Shown here: piece after piece, positions 20,142-31,680 of the stretch
How the letters are laid out: every line of letters starts with the position of its first letter
How positions within the stretch are numbered: position 1 is the stretch's first letter
Origin: Blastocladiella emersonii ATCC 22665
Taxonomy: Eukaryota; Blastocladiomycota; Blastocladiomycetes; Blastocladiales; Blastocladiaceae
Length of the DNA stretch: 64,000 bases
Reading direction: 5' to 3'
Assembly: GCA_025594325.1 (NCBI GenBank)
Contig: JANHCV010000010.1
Coordinates: 1,116,001 to 1,180,000 of the forward strand
Translations under genes and position numbers: made by a program
The notes under the pieces: model-generated
Seen by the model: only the letters and a program-made list of their open reading frames with translations
Told to the model about the DNA's origin: nothing
Database searches by the model: none

Positions 20142-22429
20142 ATGTCAGGCCCCAAGTGGCCGCACTACGGCCCGCCGGTCCCGCGGGACCCCTCATCGGC
20201 ACCGCCACCGGGCCCTCATGCATCAACGACCTCGTCGACGGGCACCTTCCACCGCCGCGAGTCGCGCCTCGCCATGACGCTGCCGTACTCGCCCATCGAC
20301 CCCGACGAGAACTACGCCCGCCGGTCCGCCCGCAGCAGCGTGAGCGCCGGCGGCCGCGCCTACGACCACGTCGACATCACGGGGCTCGGCCTCGGCACGC
20401 TCGACTCGGGATCGTCGATGGCGTCGTCGACCAGCGGGTTCATGCGCTACGCTGACCTCGTCCCGCCACGCCGTGCCGCGAGCGACGGGCCGAGTGTGCA
20501 CAGCTTGCTCCCGCCCGTCACCGACGCGGATGTAAGCGTAGCGGACCTGCCGGCGCAGGAACCCGCTGCTTCCTCGCCACGGGATGAAGCGCCGCCCGCG
20601 CGCCGTGTCTCGGCGAGCACGCCCGACTACATTGCCCTTGACAGCGACGACGAGGGCGGCGGTCCGGCAAATGCTTCGGCCGCCACCACGGCCGACAGTC
20701 TCGCCGCGCTCCTCGCGCCGTCCGCCGAGCCAGAACCTTCGCCGCAGCGCCCACGCCTCGCCGACGCGCACATGAGCCCGCCGCCGACGTCCGGCACCCG
20801 CTCCGTGCACGAACCGGTGCCGCTTACTTCCCCCGCCCCTGCGCCTGCAGCCGTGGCGGAACCGACGCCCGAAGAGGACACGTCGGCGCGCATCCTCGAG
20901 GAACTCCTGCGGATCCGGCAGACCATCGGCCAATCGCTCGGCTCGCGGTCCTCTTCGGGAACCGCTGCTGCCGGCGCCGCCGCTGATCCGCCGTCGTCGC
21001 CCGACCCGCTGCCGCGGTCGCCGTGGCACAGTCTGCGCGAGTTGCGACGGTCAAACGACTCGACCGTCACAGCGGCGGCGGCGGGTGCGCCGGCTGTGGA
21101 GTCGCCCGAGGTCGAGGTCGCGCGCCGCGAGGCGTCTCCGATATCGCGCATGTTCGACGACGACGACGACGAGGATGATGAAGATGATGGCGGGCCGCCT
21201 GTCGACCCGAACTTTTCGTTCCACATTGACGACAGTCTCGAGACCATTCACGGTACGCTCTTCTGCTGCACCCCTGAGGCCACTCGCTGATTTTGGACCT
21301 GTTCAGAACTCGCGTCGGCCAGCCCGATGAACCACCACCCGGACCCGGCCAACCTGCCATTCAAGAGCCCCGGCGCCTACTTTGGCAGCAAGTCCAAGGC
21401 CCTTGGCGCCCTGCACGGTCACCACCTCCCGCCCTCGCAACGGGTACGTCGCCCTCTCTCACACGTTCCCGCGACACCCGCTCCATCTGACCGCCATCGT
21501 AGCCCCACTTCTACACCCCCGGCCACCGCGAGATCCCGCCGACGCCCATGGACCGCGGCGGTAACGGGACGCACCGGTCGACGGTGCGTGTCCCGAAACC
21601 CGTGTTCGAGCTTGACGAGCCCGAGCCCGAGGCTGCCGCGACCGACGAGGACGACGCGGACGCGCTCGAGACCCCGAGCCGCGCCCCGACCGCCCCCGTC
21701 GCCGCCGCCGCCGCCGCAAAGCGCGCCAAGCGGTCGCGCCCGCGCGGCTCGTTGTCGTCGCACTCGTCGGGCTCCGCGTCCGCGGGGTCCGTGACGATGC
21801 ACGCCCCCGCCACCCACAACAGCAGCTCGCCCGCGACGACGCGCGCCGCGACACCTTCCTCCACCACCGCCATCGCGCGCACCGCCACGCGCGCGCCGCT
21901 ACGCCGGCCGCCACGCCTCGCGGTCTCGTCGTCGCACCTGATCCTGGTGCTGTCCGAGGAGTACGTGACGTCGCTGACGGTCACCAACCTCGACGTCTCC
22001 GGCGCCAGCGCCGGCGGTCCGCCGCGCGACGTGGCGTTCGAGGTGATCTGGCCGCCCGGCCGGTTCACCGTGTTCCCCGCGGCGAGCGTGCTGCCGCCCG
22101 GGTACTCGGTCGACCTCAATATCTCGTCGCCGCGGTTCCCCGCGTACTCGCGGCGACAGGTGCCAAGGGAGCAGCAGGTGGCGGGCGTGTTTGACGTGGT
22201 GCCCGGCGAGGAAGAGGAGGAGGACGAGGAGGAGGTGGATGTCGACCTGTGGGCCGAGGAGACGCAGCTCGGGATCGTGGTCGCGGGGCAGCTCGTGCAC
22301 TCGGTGCGTGTCACGTTTGTCCCGCTGTACGTTGGCGGGGAGGAAGGGGTGATGGAGGAGGAGGAGTGGAGCGATGAGGGGGATAGCGAGACGACGGTGC
22401 GCGGCACGAGGCCGCAGGGAGCAGTGTAA
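20142..22429 (+). CDS. Pro/Ser-rich protein with predicted C-terminal beta-sandwich domain, 724 aa
   Basis: Three exons: 20142-21252, 21307-21443 and 21503-22429, with introns of 54 and 59 nt. The N-terminal 370 residues are low-complexity (Pro, Ser, Ala) with an acidic patch (FDDDDDEDDEDDGG) just before NFSFHIDDSLETIH. The middle contains NLPFKSPGAYFGSKSKALG and PHFYTPGHREIPPTPM, the latter with possible proline-directed phosphorylation sites. The last 170 residues look globular and beta-rich: HLILVLSEEYVTSLTVTNLD, FEVIWPPGRFTVFPAASVLP, PGYSVDLNISSPRF, QLVHSVRVTFVPLYVGG. This arrangement resembles immunoglobulin-like/ASPM-SPD-2-Hydin (MSP-type) domains, which occur in centrosome and spindle-pole proteins, but I cannot assign a family. 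Confidence 0.7.
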
Positions 22430-22591
22430 CGGAAGTACGAGTATTTATGCACAGTTGCTTAGCCATAGGGAGCGAGTCAGGGTCGGGAGTTGAGGTCGGT
22501 GGCCATGGTCGGCGGTCGCAGCGGAGGTCAGGTCGCTGAGCCGCCGAGCTGCTCTCCCTCTCCCCTCAGAACCCATCATACGCCGCCAACC

Positions 22592-23622
22592 ATGAAGTCT
22601 TCACCAATGAAACCCGATGCAACAACATCCCCAGCGGCAGCTGAGCCTATCGCGCTCGCTTCCCCCTCCAAGCGGTCTGCACCAGCGGACGACGCCGCCG
22701 CTGCGGAGCCGGCCAAGAAGCGCACGAAGCGCAACAAGTCGGTCGCCACGAAGACCGACACCAACACGATCCCGATCCACCGCGGCAAGTTCAAGCTGCG
22801 GTACATGCAGAAGCACGCGTTCCTGACGCGGCGCGCGGACCCGGCCGTCGGCGTGCTCGTGAGCTGCTCGCCGGCGACTGAGACCCGCGCGCTCGGCCAG
22901 GTCCGTAAGTACATGGACGAGTTCATTGTCCAGGCGTTCCCCGACGTGAAGCCGGTGTATTCGGACCTGCGCAAGGAAGAGGACGAGGTGGAGGTACTGG
23001 GCGAGGAGCCGAAGGCGGAGGAGGGGGAGGCGGGTGAGAAGGCGAAGGGTAAGGCCAAGGACGAGAAGGAGCCGCCGACGTCCCTGTTCCAGTTCTACGA
23101 CTCGGGGTGCGCCGGGCTCCTGTTCCTGCGGTTCCGCAACTCGGTCGACCCGCACGAGTGCGTCGGCAAGCTGTTCGGTACGCTCCCCGGCTCCGTCTCC
23201 GCTCTTGGCCAACCCACACAAACTGACCACTCACCCCACTGGTAGACCATGTCCGCACATCCGAACGCAAGTCCGAGATCCAGTCGACGGACCTGTCGCA
23301 CTGCCACCGTTTCCTCCCGATCCAGCACGTGTGCAGCGCGGCGACCGAGCACGACATCGAGACGTCGTTCGGCCCGCTCCTCGCAGCCCTGCCGGGGGAC
23401 CGGTCCGTCGCCATCGTCTTCGAGTCGCGCAACTGCCCCGCCATCAAGCGCGCCTCGGTCGTCCCGAAGCTCGCCGCGCACCTGCCGCGCAGCATGAAGG
23501 TTGACCTGGCCAACCCGGACGTCGTCGTCCTCGTGTCCGTGTTCAAGTCGGTCGCCGGGCTCGCGGTCGTCGAGGGCGACGAGTTTCGCGCGACGCACCG
23601 GTTCAACCTGCAGCAGCTGTGA
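22592..23622 (+). CDS. TAN1: tRNA acetylation adaptor Tan1/THUMPD1, 320 aa
   Basis: Two exons, 22592-23177 and 23246-23622 (68-nt intron). Tan1/THUMPD1 binds tRNA and helps the acetyltransferase Kre33/NAT10 form N4-acetylcytidine at position 12 of Leu and Ser tRNAs. Family blocks are present: a Lys/Arg-rich start (AKKRTKRNKS), GVLVSCSPATETRALGQ, an acidic insert, and SLFQFYDSGCAGLLFLRF. The THUMP region follows: CHRFLPIQHVCSAATEHDIE, VAIVFESRNCPAIKRASVVP, VDLANPDVVVLVSVFKSVAG and ATHRFNLQQL near the end. The ATG at 22592 is chosen for its purine at -3 (AACCATG) and the usual distance to the basic region; two in-frame ATGs upstream have no homology downstream of them. Length is close to the family norm (about 290-350 aa). 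Confidence 0.93.
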
Positions 23623-23813
23623 GACGATAAATTTTGGAGCTAAGGAAGCGGGCAACGGGTCACTTGAGATCAGGTTGGTGGCGTAAACCGAGGCAAGTTC
23701 GTGGTTGAGCGAGAGAGGCGCGGCGCGTCGATCTCGCCCGAAAACGCGAAATCCCCGCGCGGGTCATGGAACTCTGAGTGAAAGACTACTTGCAACGCAT
23801 CATCATCATCATC

Positions 23814-26789
23814 ATGGCCAAGGATAAGAAGAAGAAGAAGGGGTCCAAGGAGGAGAAGAAGCAGCGCGTCGCCGAGAAGGTAGACCTCGCTGCTCGATCC
23901 AGCCCGCTCGCTCGCGTCTCTGGCTGACCGTCCCGAGCGACCGTAGAACGAGCGCAAGACGCAGAAAAAGGAGAAGAAGAACAAGAAGAAGGCGGCGGCG
24001 GCGGGCTCCGACTCGGACGAGGAGGACATTGAGGCGATCATCGAGGCGTTCAAGAAGCGCCAGGAGGAGGAGGTGCGCATCACCGACGAGGTGGTCGCCG
24101 ACCCTCCCTCGCGCCGGTCCAACGCCTCCATCACCGTCAACCCGCTCAACCCGGACGAGCTCATCCTGTTCGGCGGCGAGTGGTACGACGGCCGACACAC
24201 CATCTTCAACAACAACCTCTACTTCTACAACGTCGAGAAGAACGAGTGGCGCAAGATCTCGTCGCCCAACTCGCCCGGCCCGCGGTCGTCCCACCAGATG
24301 GTCGCGACGCCCAACGGGCTCCTGTTCTGCTTCTCGGGCGAGTTTGCGAGCAAGAACGAGTCGCAGTTTCTCCACTACAAGGACTTTTGGAAGTTTGGTG
24401 CGTTTCTCGACCCTCGATTTCGGAATGCGGCGCTACTTGACTGACGCACGCGCAACGCCAGACGTCCGCACCAAGGCGTGGGAGAAGCTCGACCCCAAGA
24501 TCAAGCCGTCGCCGCGCTCGGGCCACCGCATGACGCTGTGGAAGAACTACATCGTCTTGTACGACTCGCTCCGCGCCCTCGCCCCCTCCCATGCGCTCAC
24601 CTCGCATCCCGTCGCGCGCGTAGGTTCGGCGGCTTCTACGAGACGTACGCGCAGACCAAGTACTACGACGACCTGTGGGTTTTCAACCTGCAGGACTACA
24701 AGGTACGTCGTCCCCTTCCCCTGCTCGCCGCCCATCCCCGTCTCGCTGACCGCCGATCTCGCACTCACAGTGGACCAAGATCGAGATCCCCGACCACCTC
24801 GGGTCGCGGCCGACGGCGCGGTCCGGGTTCCAGATGTTCGCGCACAAGGACCACGTGTTCGTGTACGGCGGGTACTGCAAGCAGTTTGTCAAGGGCCAGA
24901 AGGTCAAGGGCGTCACGCACACGGACCTGTGGGCGCTCAAGATGACGCCCGACCTCAAGCACATGCGCTGGGAGCGCCGCAAGAAGATGGGCTACTACCC
25001 CGGGTACGTGTTGCGCGTGTGCGGGAGTGGTGGAGGTGGAAACTGACGCCTCGTGTGTTTAGTCCGCGCGCCGGCGCCACCATGACCGTGTGGAAGGACC
25101 GCGCCATCCTGTTCGGCGGCGTGCAGGACGTCGAGATCTCGGACGAGCTCATGGAGTCGACGTGTTTCAACGACATGTACGCTCTCTCTTTCGTTCGCGC
25201 ACCTTGCTCACCCGTTGGTCGCACTGACCCGACTTCTGCGCCAGGTACGCGTACCAGATGGAGTCGAACAAGTGGTACTCGATGACGCTGCGGTCCAAGA
25301 AGCAGCCCAAGCAGAAGAAAAAGGACCGCAGCGCCAAGCCCGCGCACCTCGGCGCCGCCGGCGGAGCCGACAGCGACCGCGAGGACGAGCCCAGCAACAA
25401 CGGCGGGAGCGACGACGACGAGAGCGGCGACGAGGGTCGCTCGCGCCGTCGCCGCCGTCGTAACCGCAACAAGGAGCAGCAGGAGCAGGTGCAGGGGGAG
25501 AACGCGGTTGGGTTCGGCGAGATGGAGGACTTTGACAACTACGACTGGTCCGGCTGGGGCTCCGAGTTCGAGGACGACGACAAAGACGCGCCCAAGAAGT
25601 CGTCGATCAAGGGCGAGAAGGCCAAAAAGGCCAAGGCCGAGGCCGAGGCGGCGGCTGCCGCTGCTGCCGCGGCCGCGACGGCCCAAGCCGAGGGCGACGA
25701 CGCGTCGAGCCGACCCGAAACCCCCGCCTCGGACTCGCCCGCCGCCGACGCGTCCGAGTCGGCCGCCGCGACGCCCGAGAAGAAGGCCAAGGGCGGCAAG
25801 TCGTCCAAGAAGAAGAAGAAGGTGCCGTCGTTCGGCGACGACGACGAGGACGACGCCGCGCCCGCCACCGCGACCGCCGAGCCGTCGCCCGCCGCCAAAC
25901 CCGCCGAGGACGACGCAGCACTCAACATCCCGCGCCCGCGGTTCAACACGATGCTGGGCGTCGCGCGCAACGCGCTGTACCTGTACGGCGGGATCATTGA
26001 CGTCAAGGGCAACGAGCACACGCTCGAGGACCTGTGGACGCTCAACCTCGACAAGCTCGACGAGTGGCGGTGCCTTGTGCAGTCGGATCTCGGGCAGTGG
26101 GCCGGGTCCGATGACGAGGACGACGACGACGATAGCGACGATGACGACGAGGAGGTGGATACCGACGACGAGGGCGACTTCGGGCTCCTTGGCGTGCCCA
26201 TGCAGGAGGACGAGGACGACGAGGGCGGCAGCAACGCGGCGGAAGCCGCCGAGGCGCGCGCGGCCGCGGTCAAGGCGGCAGCGGACGCCAAGGCCGAGGC
26301 GGAGGCGGCGGCCGAGGCCGAGAAGAAGTCGCGCGAGGAGGAGCTGCGCAAGGTACGTTTGCATTCGCGCGGGCGAGCGAGCTGTGACTGACTCGTCCCG
26401 CGCCGCACGTGTAGACACTCGAGATGCAGGCGAACCTGCCCAAGGTCAAGGAGACGCTGCGCGACTACTACGCGCGCACCACCAACTACTGGGTCAACCT
26501 CGCCATGGAGAACGCGGGCGAGGCCGCCAACGTCAAGTCGATCAAGCGCGACGGTACGATTCCCAGGCACTCTGCTCCGCTCACGCGCGCGACTGACACG
26601 CACGACGTGACCCGTGTAGCCTTCGCCCTCGCCCAGGTCAAGTACGAAGAATACCTGCCGATCCTCGAGGAGCTGCGCAAGCTCGACGTCGACATGTCCG
26701 ACAACTCGGCCGCGGGCCCGCGCGACGCGTCGCAGGGCGGGTTGGGCGCGGGCGCCGGCGGTGTCCTTGCGAGTCGCAACCGCCGCTGA
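23814..26789 (+). CDS. KEL3: Kelch-repeat protein of the KLHDC4/Kel3 family, 818 aa, nine exons
   Basis: Exons: 23814-23879, 23947-24397, 24462-24558, 24624-24702, 24771-25003, 25063-25176, 25245-26352, 26415-26553 and 26620-26789; introns are 59-68 nt. The protein starts with a Lys-rich stretch, then kelch repeats forming a beta-propeller: ELILFGGEWYDGRHT, NLYFYNVEKNEWRKIS, LWVFNLQDYK, HVFVYGGYCKQFVKGQK, AILFGGVQDVEISDELMEST and ALYLYGGIIDVKGNEHTLED. A large charged insert (about residues 400-600) separates the last blades. The C-terminus (LPKVKETLRDYYARTTNYWV to EYLPILEELRKLDVD) matches the DUF4110 region typical of KLHDC4. The family is conserved and cytoplasmic, but its molecular role is poorly defined. 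Confidence 0.9.
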
Positions 26790-26856
26790 TCTCTACCCCC
26801 ACTACCGTTCTTAGCTGCTAGTAGTTCTCAATCATCAAAACTTTTGTCTATAGTGC

Positions 26857-29353
26857 TCACTCTCGCTCGCCAACGGCTCGGTCCCACTTGACAATCCCAT
26901 CAAAGTTACGGAACCCGAGCACCTGCGCGGTCGCCTCGTTCTTGAACACGGCGACCTTGAGCACGTCGCACGCCATGCGCGCGTGGAAGTTGGTATGGAT
27001 CGCGCGGCCCATGCCGACGAGCACCACGAGATCCGCGTCGCTCGCCGCCTGCGCCGCCTCCTCGTCCACCCGCGTCAGGTCGATACACGGGCTCGCGCTC
27101 CCCGACGGAACGACGCGGAGCCGGCCGTCCTCGACTGCGCGCGCGAGCTCGGCGTCCGCGTCCGCGGCCTGCGCGAGGACCCGCACGAGCTCGACGTGCG
27201 TCACGTCGTTGATCGCGGGCACCGAGTTCGCGGCAACCACGACGTGCGCGCCGCGCGCCGCGAACCACCGCGCCAGCGGGAGCACGCCCAGGACCACGTC
27301 CGCGCCCGAGTTGTCCGGGAACAGGACCACGTGCCGGTACGCGCCCGAGGCCGCGTGCGCGGCGAACTCGGCGCGCGCGTTGGCGTTGAGGGCTGGGTCC
27401 GGGATCCGCACGCGCGAGCGGGCCGAGGTAAAGTCGATGGAGCCCTCGGCAAGCGCGCCGACAAGCTCGTTGCACCCCCAGTCGTACACGTTGCCCGCGA
27501 GAGCGTTGCCGAGCAGGTGTACGAGCTGCGCAGCGGGGTCCGCGGAGAGCTTGTCGGCCTCGTGCAGCAGCTGCGGCAGGTGCAGCAGCGCGAGCTCGTT
27601 CTCGGCCTGCTTCACGTTGTAGAACAGGTCCTCGAACCCGGCCTCGCGCAGGCACTGCTCCCGCAGGTCCAGCAGGCCGCGCACCGTCAGCTCGCCGTAC
27701 GCCGACGGCTGGATCCTACACCACCGCGATGAGAGGGTTAGTGCACGTCTTGGTGCCGGCGGTTGCTCAGAACGCGTACCGCAGGGCGTCGAGGTGCGAC
27801 CGGAACAGCCGCGCAAACTCGGCAGCGCGCTCCTCGATGAGCGGGTCGGCGCGGTTCCACCGGACCGCGAGGTTGACGAGGGCGGGCAGTTTCTGGTCGA
27901 GCAGGTCGATCCAGTACCGCTGGTCGCTCGGGCGCGCGAGGGCGAACGTGTCGGGCGTGTACCCAGGCAGCAGCTTCGGGAACGGCACGAGCTCGGCGTC
28001 GGCGGCGTCGAGCACGCCCATGGCGTGCCACTTGGCGTCGGCGCCGATGCGCGAGTTCACCGTGAAGTTCTCATAGAAACTGCGCCGCTTGCTGGTCGCG
28101 GGGCGGTGGCGGAGGAACGCGCCGAACGCGCCCAGGAACCCCTCGTGGCGCAGAAAGTAGGCGTGCGAGGTGCCCGCGGACCAGAACTCGACGGCGCGCG
28201 ACAGGGCCGCCATGGTGATCGGGTGCCCGCGGATAAAGCACCCGCCGAAGTAGATGCGCGAGATGCCGTGCGCCTGCGCGCACATGTGCGCGATCTGGCC
28301 GACGTTGTTGGCGAGCATGATGAGCAGCGACCGCGCGAGGTCCGCCGGGTCGATGGCCTTGCGCTGGTCTTTCGGCAAGCGGAAGACTTTCCCGAAACTC
28401 GACGCAATGATGTTGGCGTCGAGCCCGAGCTTGGTGTAGTGGGTGCCATAAATGTCGCCGACCAGCATGTCCGCGTTGGCGTTGTTCCCGCGCAGCGCCA
28501 GCTCCAGCATCTCGTCGAACGAGTCGGCGTCCGTCAGCAGCGACAGCAGGCCCCAGAAGGTGCCGCCGCCGAGCGACGTCCCGCTCACGCGCTCGTACGC
28601 GCCCTCGCCCGTCACCTTGAGGATCGACACGCCCGACCCGATGTTGACCAGCATGTACGGGAACGGCGCCGACTGGACGGGCTCAAAGTGCATGGACGGC
28701 AGCGCCGCGGGCGTCGGCTCGGGCCGGTCCCGGTCGGACGGAGGCGGGCGGCGCGGCTCCGAGTACGTGAACACCTCGTACGGCACGTCGCGCAGGAGAA
28801 AGTTGACGCCGTCGACCAGACACTCCATCTCGTCCTGCTTGACGATCTGGACCCCCGGCCCGAGCCGACTGACAAACAGGTCGTAGAACTTGAACGCGCC
28901 GCCACCCGTCACCTGCACGACGCGCGGGCCCAGCACCGCGCCCGCGCCGCACCGCCGCGCGCCGTCCTCGAGCAGCTGCTGCACGAACGCCACGCACGAC
29001 TCGATCTGCTCCGTCTCAAACTTGGCAAAGTGGATCCGACCGCCGCCGCCGGCCCGCGCGCCCGAGGGGACGAAGTAGACGACTTTGGCGAGCGAGCCGC
29101 CCACGTCCACGGCGATCTGCGGCAGCTCGTCGTGCTGGTGCGGCAGGACCAGGTCGTGCGTCTCGCCGCTGGTGCCGCCGGCGGTCGAGCCGTCGGCGGA
29201 GGGTGTCGGGGACGGGGCGGCCGAGTGCCGGGCGTCTGCGGGGCTAAGAGCGGCAGCCGCCTTGGTCGCCGCGGTGGTCGGCGGGGCGAGGAGCGGCGAG
29301 ATGGGCCGCTGCTCGTCGACGTGGACTCCATGCAGATTCATGGCTGCTAGCAT
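26857..29353 (-). CDS. PANK4-type fusion: pantothenate kinase domain plus DUF89 phosphatase domain, 810 aa
   Basis: Two exons, 29353-27780 and 27715-26857 (64-nt intron). The N-terminal half is a type II (eukaryotic) pantothenate kinase, which starts CoA synthesis by phosphorylating pantothenate: IAVDVGGSLAKVVYFVPSG, VVQVTGGGAFKFYDLF, YMLVNIGSGVSILKVTGEGA, SGTSLGGGTFWGLLSLLTDA and IYFGGCFIRGHPITM. The C-terminal half is a DUF89/ARMT1-like metal-dependent phosphatase (FPDNSGADVVLGVLPLARWF, D659/N660; VVAANSVPAINDVTHVELVR; VVLVGMGRAIHTNFHARM). In human PANK4 this domain dephosphorylates 4'-phosphopantetheine, opposing CoA synthesis. Here the kinase keeps the catalytic Glu (E175, in DEMEC) and an Arg (R255, in ERVSGTS) that human PANK4 has lost, so kinase activity is plausible. 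The start could also be 29341. It is divergent from the first LRR gene, 172 bp apart. Confidence 0.93.
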
Positions 29354-29525
29354 AGTTTCATAGGCGTGTGCAAGCGGGGAGAGAGAGAGTTGGCGAGAAC
29401 AAGTGCGCGCTGAAGTGCGCGAAGCACGCCAGCTCGCGCGCCACGTTCCCCGCGTTCGCTCGGTCGCGCCAGCTTCCGCTCCCATGATGCCATCCGGCCC
29501 TCGTCTCTGATGCAGCGAATGAACC

Positions 29526-31343
29526 ATGGACTCGGTGCAACGAAAGCTTGACGTTGACACCATCATCGAGGCGATCCTCGTCCGCGCCGTGCTGCTGCAC
29601 TCCGGCAACGACGCCGAGGCCGTGCTGCACTACTTGCGCGTCCTTCCGCGGGCCCGTGCTCCCAAGGTTACGCGCGCAGTCCTGCCACGCTTCCGCCGTT
29701 TCTCGGTCGAAGCTGCCACACGTCGAGGAAACGCCGAACTTCTCCAGCTCTGGCGCAACGTCAACGGGCCCGGCCTCTCCATTGCCTCCTTCCACGTCGA
29801 GGACGCCGTCTTGAGCCACTTTGAAGACGTGGTTGGCTTCTGGCGCGACAACATGTCCGCCGCATCGCTCGACTTGTTCGCGTCCTTCAAGGTCCGCGTC
29901 GCGCTTGACCGCTGTGGTATGGCAGCGGAGCAAGGAGTCGCGCCGGGCGATGCGGCTCTCGCGCGAATGGTCAACGACGTTGCCGCAGGTCGGTGCACCG
30001 CAGTCAAGCTCGAAGACCGTCGCGTCACCGATATTGGACTAATGATGCTCTCGCGCGCGCTCCAGTCACCATCGCAGCGCGTCGAGTCAATCTCGCTCAT
30101 TTGTTGCGACCTCACTCCATCCAAGTTGACACACTTGCGCCTTCCGGCTTCCGTGACGCGACTTTGTCTAGACGACAATCGTATTAACGAATTTGTCACG
30201 CCCCTGCCCTTCCTGCACGACTCCCTGACCACGTTGTCGCTGGCTCGTTGTGACCCAAGCCCCTCACTTTTCGCCAGTTTGGCCCCGATGCTTCCCCGCT
30301 CGCTCGTTAGCCTTGACTTCACCGGTAACAAGATAAGTCCCGTGTCCCTGGTCGCGCTGAGTCTTCATCTCCCGCCTGCACTCCAGCGCCTTTCGCTAGC
30401 GGCGTGTGTTAGCAACGACGCCGGTGCTTCGTTGCAGCACGTCATTCGGCAACTCCCCTCCACCATGACGGACCTCGATCTCTCAGTCAACAACTTCCAC
30501 CATCGCGATGTACTAGCGCTTGTGGATCGCCTACCCTCGCTCACCAACCTGACGGGACTTTTCATCCAAAACTGTATGATACCTTCAGGCGGGGTGACTG
30601 CCGCAATCAAAGCGCTTCCAAGGTCGATCGAGGAGCTTGATGTGAGCGGCGGCGGGTTGGGGCGTGCTGCCGTCGAGGCGCTTGCAGAGCGCGGACTCAC
30701 GCGTCTCCAGTCTTTGAACTGCTCCAATGTGCACGAGGACATGACAACCACCTTACTCGCGGCTCTTCCTGCCACCCTCAAATCTCTCACGCTGGATGAT
30801 TTGCAGGGAGACATCCATCAACTTCCAACTGCGCTTAACGAGTTGTTTGCAAGAACAAGAGAGCTTTCCTCGCTGCGACTCTCTGGAAGCAGCACAAGGA
30901 CGCTCAGCTTGCTCTCGTTCGTCGACTCTCTCCCGCCCACGCTCACCTGCTTCTCGCTTGAGCACTGCGAGTCCGGTCCTGACGTAATCCCGCGGCTCCT
31001 CTCGCGTCTTCCCGCGCCGACCATGACACACGTCAAGATTCCGGACCTGCCGCTCTCAGAGCCCGTTCTTGGTGTGTTCCTTGCATGGCTGCGCGACGCG
31101 TCGTCATTGATAGAACTTAACGTCGAAGGGACTGGCCTGGTCAACGAATCGTTCGTCCAAATCGTTGACGCCCTGCCCGAGTCGCTCCGAGCATTCCATT
31201 TCGCGAACAATGGCATTGGCGACGACATCATCGACGTGCTTCAGACCCGCGCACCGCCTAAGCTATCTTCCATGACGTACTTTGACACGGATCTCTCGTG
31301 CGAAGGCAAGCTGCAGATTATGATCATGGAGCGCGGTTTTTGA
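29526..31343 (+). CDS. LRR protein with F-box-like/ankyrin-like N-terminus, 605 aa
   Basis: Single exon. The N-terminus (VDTIIEAILVRAVLLHS, then LHYLRVLPRARAPK) is the F-box-like module shared by all family members here. A short ankyrin-like segment follows (AATRRGNAELLQLWRNVNG). From about residue 165 to the end run LRRs of 24-28 residues with the pattern LP-x-S-x-x-x-L-x-L-x-x-N/C-x-I, for example LPASVTRLCLDDNRI, LPPALQRLSLAACVSNDAGA, LPSTMTDLDLSVNNF and LPESLRAFHFANNGIGDD. This resembles the RNI/NLRC3-like LRR class. If the N-terminus really is an F-box, the protein would recruit substrates to an SCF ubiquitin ligase; that is inference. No signal peptide or membrane segment is seen. Confidence 0.82.
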   Translation: MDSVQRKLDVDTIIEAILVRAVLLHSGNDAEAVLHYLRVLPRARAPKVTRAVLPRFRRFSVEAATRRGNAELLQLWRNVNGPGLSIASFHVEDAVLSHFEDVVGFWRDNMSAASLDLFASFKVRVALDRCGMAAEQGVAPGDAALARMVNDVAAGRCTAVKLEDRRVTDIGLMMLSRALQSPSQRVESISLICCDLTPSKLTHLRLPASVTRLCLDDNRINEFVTPLPFLHDSLTTLSLARCDPSPSLFASLAPMLPRSLVSLDFTGNKISPVSLVALSLHLPPALQRLSLAACVSNDAGASLQHVIRQLPSTMTDLDLSVNNFHHRDVLALVDRLPSLTNLTGLFIQNCMIPSGGVTAAIKALPRSIEELDVSGGGLGRAAVEALAERGLTRLQSLNCSNVHEDMTTTLLAALPATLKSLTLDDLQGDIHQLPTALNELFARTRELSSLRLSGSSTRTLSLLSFVDSLPPTLTCFSLEHCESGPDVIPRLLSRLPAPTMTHVKIPDLPLSEPVLGVFLAWLRDASSLIELNVEGTGLVNESFVQIVDALPESLRAFHFANNGIGDDIIDVLQTRAPPKLSSMTYFDTDLSCEGKLQIMIMERGF

Positions 31344-31404
31344 TGTTCACTTAAGAGAGATCGGTTGCGGAATATACACCTCGTTGTCTGACATCCGCCG
31401 CCGT

Positions 31405-31680
31405 CCGTGTGGCGCGCAAGCTTGAGGTAGATGCCCTCATCAAACCAGCACTCTTCCCTCAGTTCTGCTGCACGTCAATCGTGACGTCGTCAACTTTGCC
31501 TTCGCTGTCGCCGTGCTGCAGTGCCTCCGCGTCTTGCCGCGGGCGCGTACTCCAAAGCCCGCTCGTATCAGTAGTACACTTTCGCGCTTTAGGTGCTTTT
31601 CAGTCAGGGAAGCTACGCGTCCAGACACTCATCGTGGGAGTTAAGCTGCATTAATTCTGGCGCAAGTCCGAAGATCCGCG
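31405..31680 (+). pseudogene. Relic of an LRR-family gene (N-terminal module only)
   Basis: Just downstream of the intact LRR gene, ARKLEVDALIKPALF (31409-31453) and then, in another frame, FAFAVAVLQCLRVLPRARTP followed by SRFRCFSVREATR (about 31493-31620) match that gene's QRKLDVDTIIEAILV, LHYLRVLPRARAPK and PRFRRFSVEAATR. Stops and frame changes interrupt it, and no LRR portion follows. It is the decayed 5' end of a tandem duplicate. Confidence 0.8.
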
